Below, piece by piece: positions 59,456-64,000 of a stretch of 64,000 nt of DNA (within the stretch, counting starts at the first letter, position 1; each line of letters begins with the position of its first letter). The DNA comes from Atherinomorus stipes (lineage: Eukaryota; Chordata; Actinopteri; Atheriniformes; Atherinidae). The notes under the pieces are model-generated. The model was not told the DNA's origin and did not search any database. It saw only the letters and a list, made by a program, of their open reading frames with translations. The position numbers were made by a program, and so were the translations under genes. The DNA is taken from positions 1 to 64,000 of the forward strand of contig JALJCO010009044.1 in assembly GCA_023101725.1 (NCBI GenBank), read 5' to 3'.

Positions 59456-60524
59456 TACTTTTAACATTTAGATTTTTTTTCTCTATCCTAAATTATAAAT
59501 ATAAAAATGGTGTATGAGTTTATATTTTATGTACATTTAGTTGAAGTAACCTTTTTGGAATTATATTCAGAGTATTTTTCATTGCGCATGGACATACATA
59601 AAGAAAAAAATGCTGTTTAACCCCACACGCAAGTGTTCCTCTTACTGTACATCTTATCTGAATGCAGCATCGATCACATAAACGGTCGGGATATTTGTAA
59701 AGGTTAGCACTGAGTCATGAAATCCTTACAAATAAAGACATGGTTTAAGTCCTTCTTATTTTTTAGGTCTTATTTGCACATTCTGCTGCAAGCAAGCCCT
59801 TAGCAAAATATCCCAGTGCCTATATAAGACTCAGGGTATTAGTAAAATCAATCTGTACATTTTATAAAGATCACAACATACCCTGCTTTCTTAGAAGAGA
59901 TCAAATCTCTTGAGACATCAGCTTCTTAACTGTGATGTGACACAAATCAGGTTCATACTCAACTAAAAACGGTAGTACTACCATATGATGCTTTAAGGAA
60001 AAATCACGAACGTCTATGGGATGTAGTGCAATAAAGCTCATATGGTGATGAAAAAGAGAGGAAATTTGATGATTTGATCCTTAAGATGGAAATATACTGA
60101 GTGTGGGATATATAATGAAGAGGGAGAGGAAAAAAGGAGAAAGTTGGATCAGGCTAAGGTGGCATCTGCTAAAATAGTGGGTGGTAAGGACCACACGTGT
60201 TCCCCCAAGCACACAGGTGAACACACAAGCTGGTTCTTGACTGTCAATTTTCTATATGAAGTCATACACCAAGAACATTGCTAATCCATTGTGTGCAATC
60301 CCAAAATCATGCTTACAGACAGAAATGCACACAAATATAAACACCGTATGTTAAAACCTGTCACACACACCAAATTTTAAAAGCATTTTTAAAAAGTTCT
60401 TTCTTTCTTTTTTTTATCAGAAACTAGCTCAGAGACAGAAGGCAGATGAACATAGCTGACTATGGGCCGGATTTTTTAAAGGTTTGCGTGTATAAAAATG
60501 TCTCACCAGGAACTCTGCATTTAT
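59456..60524. other. Unclassified non-coding stretch
   Basis: AT-rich, with no gene or transposon recognised. Confidence 0.4.
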
Positions 60525-60625
60525 CTTTTGTAGTCTAGACTACTGAAACCCTGTCCATGTCTCCCTAAAGTCCTTCAGACGGTGGGCAGTTTAGTCCAAA
60601 ATGCTGCTGATACGGTCCTCACAGG
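60525..60625 (+). pseudogene. L2-type LINE scrap (ORF2 C-terminal part)
   Basis: The plus strand encodes LDY, then a degenerate string, then LVQNAADTVLTG. This fits the conserved L2 ORF2 region LDYCNSLY ... LQLVQNAAAR-LTG. The piece is about 100 bases, with nothing conserved on either side. Confidence 0.65.
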
Positions 60626-61129
60626 CTGACTTCACAACGGTCTTAATGTGAAGTTGAATTTCAGGTCTGAATCCTTGACTACTCACAGATTTGTGGCTTG
60701 GTTTTAGCCTTTAAGTTGTAAAACAACAGTTAATGTATTTTCTGCATATAGCAGAACAAAAGAATGAATTAATCTCTTGTTTTACAAAGGGATTAATTTA
60801 GGATTAATCTTTGGACAGCCCTAATTTTAACATTATCTGTTAATCCACAGGCTCAGGCTGTCATTATTACCTCCGCCAAGGAGGTAATGTTTTCGGTAGC
60901 GCTGGTTTGTCTGTCTGTCTGTCAGCAACTTTACGGAAAAAGTACTGGACAGATTGACCTGAAATTTTTAACAGCCGTGTTCCTCAGCCCAAGAACGAAA
61001 CAAACCCATTAAATGTTGGTGGTGATCCGGATCACCTTCTGGATCCAGGAATGTTTTGAAGGATTCTTTATCATTGTGAGAAAGGCCACGTTGGAAAGGT
61101 TGTTGATGAGGCGTGAGTGCCTCCTTGTG

Positions 61130-61745
61130 GCAGAAGTGTTCAGCTGTACTACTGAGCTCATGATTGTCAGGACACAGAAATGAAACTTATGAGCAGCAGT
61201 GAGCACAAGGAGAGAAGACTGTTGGACAGACTTCTAGCCAGTTGAATATGGTGAACTGTTTTCGTCTGTTAAGAACTGTAAGAAACTACTGGTATTTCTG
61301 CCTGAACAGGATGTGTATTTAGCCTTTTATGTAATTTAGCTGTTTTGCTTATTCAGAAGTGTTCCTTCATTCACCATGTGCCTTTTTATGTAATTAAGCT
61401 AGCTGATCTGTTACATGCCAGTTAATGTAACTTAGCCTGGAACACATATGCATGCTTAGTCCTAACTGGAAAGGGTTTATTAGTAATAATTAATACCTTA
61501 AATGTGTTTATCTGCGAACGAATGTTCCTCATGGCTTTGTATTTCTGTGTTTATAGACCACACTCACTTACATCCAGGCATTCACCAACTAGTCCTGGAA
61601 TTCCTCACCTGTAAGCCTCGCGTTTGTTGCATTACTGTGCTGTTGTGATCAAGAGTGACCAGTAAAGACAGTTAACTGTACAAGCGAGTCCTGTGTGTTC
61701 TGACCGACACCCCATGGTGAACATCAAACCTCCTTACCAATGCCT
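61130..61745 (+). other. Possible old LTR remnant
   Basis: The segment ends with features that could be an LTR R-U5 region: CCAGTAAAGACAG, then CAAGCGAGTCCTGTGTGTTC and GACACCCCA followed by TGG. Two related blocks with TTTATGTAATT(T/A)AGCT occur near 61324 and 61386. No target duplication or internal region was found, so this is a weak call. Confidence 0.25.
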
Positions 61746-61832
61746 AAACAGTCTTACATGAATTTTTCCATATAACTCCATACAAATGGCCTGAGTGTTT
61801 GGTAAAAAAATACAAAAAAAGATCTCAATGAC

Positions 61833-61867
61833 TCCCTGATGAAGGCCAGTGGGCTGAAACGCGTTGG
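61833..61867 (+). ncRNA. Hammerhead-ribozyme-like motif
   Basis: CTGATGA (61836-61842) and GAAA (61856-61859) are separated by a 4-bp stem, GGCC (61844-61847) with GGCT (61852-61855), and a 4-base loop. The palindromic ACGCGT follows. TCC before and GGA after could form a short stem I. This is the order of a hammerhead core. One extra A (61843) lies between CTGATGA and stem II, and stem III is tiny, as in forms reported to act as dimers in Penelope-like elements. Activity is unproven; it may simply be a repeat consensus that resembles a ribozyme. The block is part of a common fish repeat with GAAACGCGTTGG. Confidence 0.4.
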
Positions 61868-62085
61868 ATTTTAAGGTCATTATGACTATGCCATAAAAAT
61901 AAAGGCTTTCTAATTTTTGTAAGGGAGAGTGCCTTGGAGTTCTTTCTGCTCATCGACTTCTATAATGTTTCAAAAGTAGATCCAGATCCCAAAAAAATTT
62001 GGGATACAATGATCCAGAACACATAAAAATAAGGGAATCGAGCTGCTTGTTGGAGGTCTTTGCTCTCTGAGTGCTTTTCTAGTTA

Positions 62086-64000
62086 GTATTTGTCTCTATG
62101 TATGTTTATACTAATTATTTACAGTAATGAAAATTATTTTTCCAACTATTCTATATATTCTCAACACTGTACCAACAATTAAATGATTTAAATTCTGTGA
62201 TTTGTACAATTCTAATCATCAAAGGGAAATTATGATGGCCTTAGTATTAGTTATTTACTGTGAGAAAACTACTACCCCAGTTCCGAAAAAGTAAAAACGG
62301 CATGCAAGATGTACAGTAAATACAAACTGAGAGCAATGATTTCAAAATATCTTGAACCTTGTTTCTTTTTTCTCAATAGAACAAAAACAACAAAACAGAT
62401 GTTTAAACTGAGACATTTGACCATTTCATCAAAATATTACTTCAATTTTAATTTGATGGCATATTTATTCAACAAAACAAATAAGCTCATAGACATCAGA
62501 ATACATGAGTAATGTTGGAGGAAATGAGTTACAGTCTTGATATGGAAGCCAAGAAGTGTGCACTGAGGGAAATGTGCTTTAAGCTATTTTCATGTTACAC
62601 CTGTTAGATGCCTTTTGCATCTGTCCATGAATGCCCAAGAGAGAGTGTTTAGGAATGTGAGTGTTTGTGAATCCAGCATATCCTCGTCTACTCATTATAG
62701 TGGGACTATCCCTGATGGCATTTACCTCTGACCTCTGCTCTGCTGCGCAATTACTGAAAGGCCAGACTCTTGAGCTAATGTCCATCATGTCCACTCTCTT
62801 CCTCTCTCTCATCTTTTCTTCCCACACCGCACTCACTGGCGGTGCTAATCTAAAGTGAAAAGGGAAAAAAGAGGAGTCATTTTTGACATGTGGTTAATAA
62901 GGTGAAGATCCATCTATTCATGCCTTCACACTTCCTTTCTTTTGAGGATTCTTGTTAATGAAGCACAGCTGTTTTATGTCAAATAATTTTCCTCTCATCT
63001 CCGATTCCAGTTCCTCTGCACTTTAAGTAGCATTTTAGGAAAAGTTTCCAAGTTCAGTGAATAAGATTTAAAAGAAAAGAAGGGAGCAAATGAACAAGGG
63101 ATGCGGAGTATAGTATGTGAAGGGTAACCTGATTAGGGGCAGTAACGGGCCACCTTCCTGTCCCTCTCCCTGTCTATCCTTCCCCCTTCTCTTCCTCCCC
63201 CAGGTAACAGAGCTCTTCTCTAGAGAGGAAGGGATGAAGAGATTAAGGGGAAATTACAGAGTCCCTTTCTTTGAAAAGACAAGAGAAGTGTTGAGTTGAG
63301 ACTTCAAACAACTTTGGAAAAGATGGAGCCAGAGGTCAGACAGAAAGGCTGACCAAGAGAGGGATAGACAGACACAAGAAAAAGACAGAAACAAGCCACC
63401 TGGGATTCAAAGTCATTGAAGATGAAGGAAGGAAACGGAGGGAGAAGTGTATTAAAGGGGTCACAGAATCTCTGTGTTGACCTTAGACAAAGGAGGTTAT
63501 TGTGGTGGCAGTTAAGTGTTGTCACTCAAGTATAGGTCATGAAACACACACTACATTACAAGGAAATGTGACTTTATTTCTTTTACTTACTAATTGTCGA
63601 AAGAGGATCTGTCTGATTTTACAAAGGGGTAATAGTGAACCAGTAAAAGGTCCAAATCATAATCGCAAAGTTGAGCCAATTATAAACCAAAATGTTTGCA
63701 AATTTTACCAAAAAGGATTTAAAATGTATTATTTTCAATAATACTCATTCCAAGTGTCCACATATTTAGTAGTGTTCTATTTGAAGCAAAGCTTTTCTAT
63801 ACCTTGGTTTGCTTATTTGTGACTGAGATGACTTACAAATAAGTATGTTTTTTTTTACAATTTAATTAAAATCTGAATATATTTTATACAAAATACAGAC
63901 TGTAGACAACAGCAGGATGAAACGGGAAGACTTCAGAAAGCATTACATGTAAAGGTCAGTCAGAATGAGGTTGTTTAATTGTCAAATTGGGTTTTTCCTC
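62086..64000. other. Mostly unclassified non-coding stretch
   Basis: Apart from the Tc1-like end at 62283-62500, nothing is recognised. A pyrimidine-rich run ending in CAG at 63153-63203 resembles a splice acceptor, but no coding exon follows. Confidence 0.35.
62283..62500 (+). mobile_element. Tc1-like terminal fragment
   Basis: GTTCCGAAAAAGTAAAAACG, GAGAGCAATGATTTCAAAAT, TTTTCTCAATAGAACA and TGTTTAAACTGAGACATTTG follow the same order as the 5' end of the Tc1-like family at 58476. The match stops before the coding region. Confidence 0.65.

Larger units (their letters stand above)
60865..62085 (+). repeat. CCTCCGCCAAGGAGG-type repeat, interrupted
   Basis: The left part (60865-61085) starts TTATTACCTCCGCCAAGGAG and includes TGTCTGTCTGTCTGTCAG and GATCCGGATCACCTTCTGGA, as in a common fish dispersed repeat. 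The matching right part (about 61970-62085) has GATCCAGATCCCAAAA, GATCCAGAACACA and ends GAGTGCTTTTCTAGTT. About 0.9 kb of other sequence lies between, so the repeat was interrupted. The exact junctions are unclear. The end CTAG|TT after a GC-rich stretch is reminiscent of Helitron termini, but the 5' end is not. Confidence 0.6.

Noticed and set aside
63153..63300. Possible splice acceptor and exon after a pyrimidine run
   Set aside because: The downstream frame has no recognised domain and no donor partner could be judged.
1..64000. CRISPR arrays, bacterial operons or phage genes
   Set aside because: There are no regularly spaced direct repeats, no dense gene packing and no bacterial signals; repeat content is that of a fish genome.

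Overview
The window looks like teleost fish nuclear DNA. It is AT-rich, has no prokaryote-style gene packing, and carries many (CA)n and (TA)n microsatellites. It also holds a dense mix of repeat families typical of ray-finned fish: hAT, piggyBac, Harbinger-type and Tc1-like DNA transposons, L2-like LINEs, tRNA-derived SINEs and one BEL/Pao LTR retrotransposon. The only long intact reading frame is the retrotransposon polyprotein. I recognise no host protein-coding exon, rRNA, tRNA gene or CRISPR array, so this is probably intergenic or large-intron sequence. All classifications come from reading the sequence; no database search was run.

Layout. 470-1605: old LINE pieces. 1871-6243: a Harbinger-like element split by a 3.2 kb hAT, which itself holds a hAT MITE, a long fold-back and a piggyBac-like insertion. 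9043-17098: three partial copies of one dispersed repeat, two hAT elements and a TTAA-flanked MITE. 20254-24650: a TA-flanked MITE and a 1.5 kb element with a relic Myb/SANT-like coding piece. 29371-33640: a Tc1-like relic cut by a hAT end, a SINE with an 11-bp target duplication cut by another hAT, and a hAT transposase relic. 36745-42385: SINE copies and an internally deleted L2 LINE. 43800-47797: a 4.0 kb hAT holding a second Harbinger-like copy and a second piggyBac-like element. 48878-56776: a hAT containing the intact BEL/Pao element. 56956-62500: a hAT end, a deleted Tc1-like transposon, an L2 scrap and a composite repeat with a hammerhead-like motif.

The highlight is the BEL/Pao element at 49421-56172 (minus strand). 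Its two 585-bp LTRs appear identical. It has a 5-bp target duplication, a tRNA-Tyr-type primer binding site and one uninterrupted 1828-codon Gag-Pol frame with protease, reverse transcriptase, RNase H and integrase. It looks recently inserted and possibly still mobile. It sits inside an older hAT element whose 8-bp target duplication is also preserved, so the order of insertion can be read directly. Several other nests in the window can be dated relatively in the same way.
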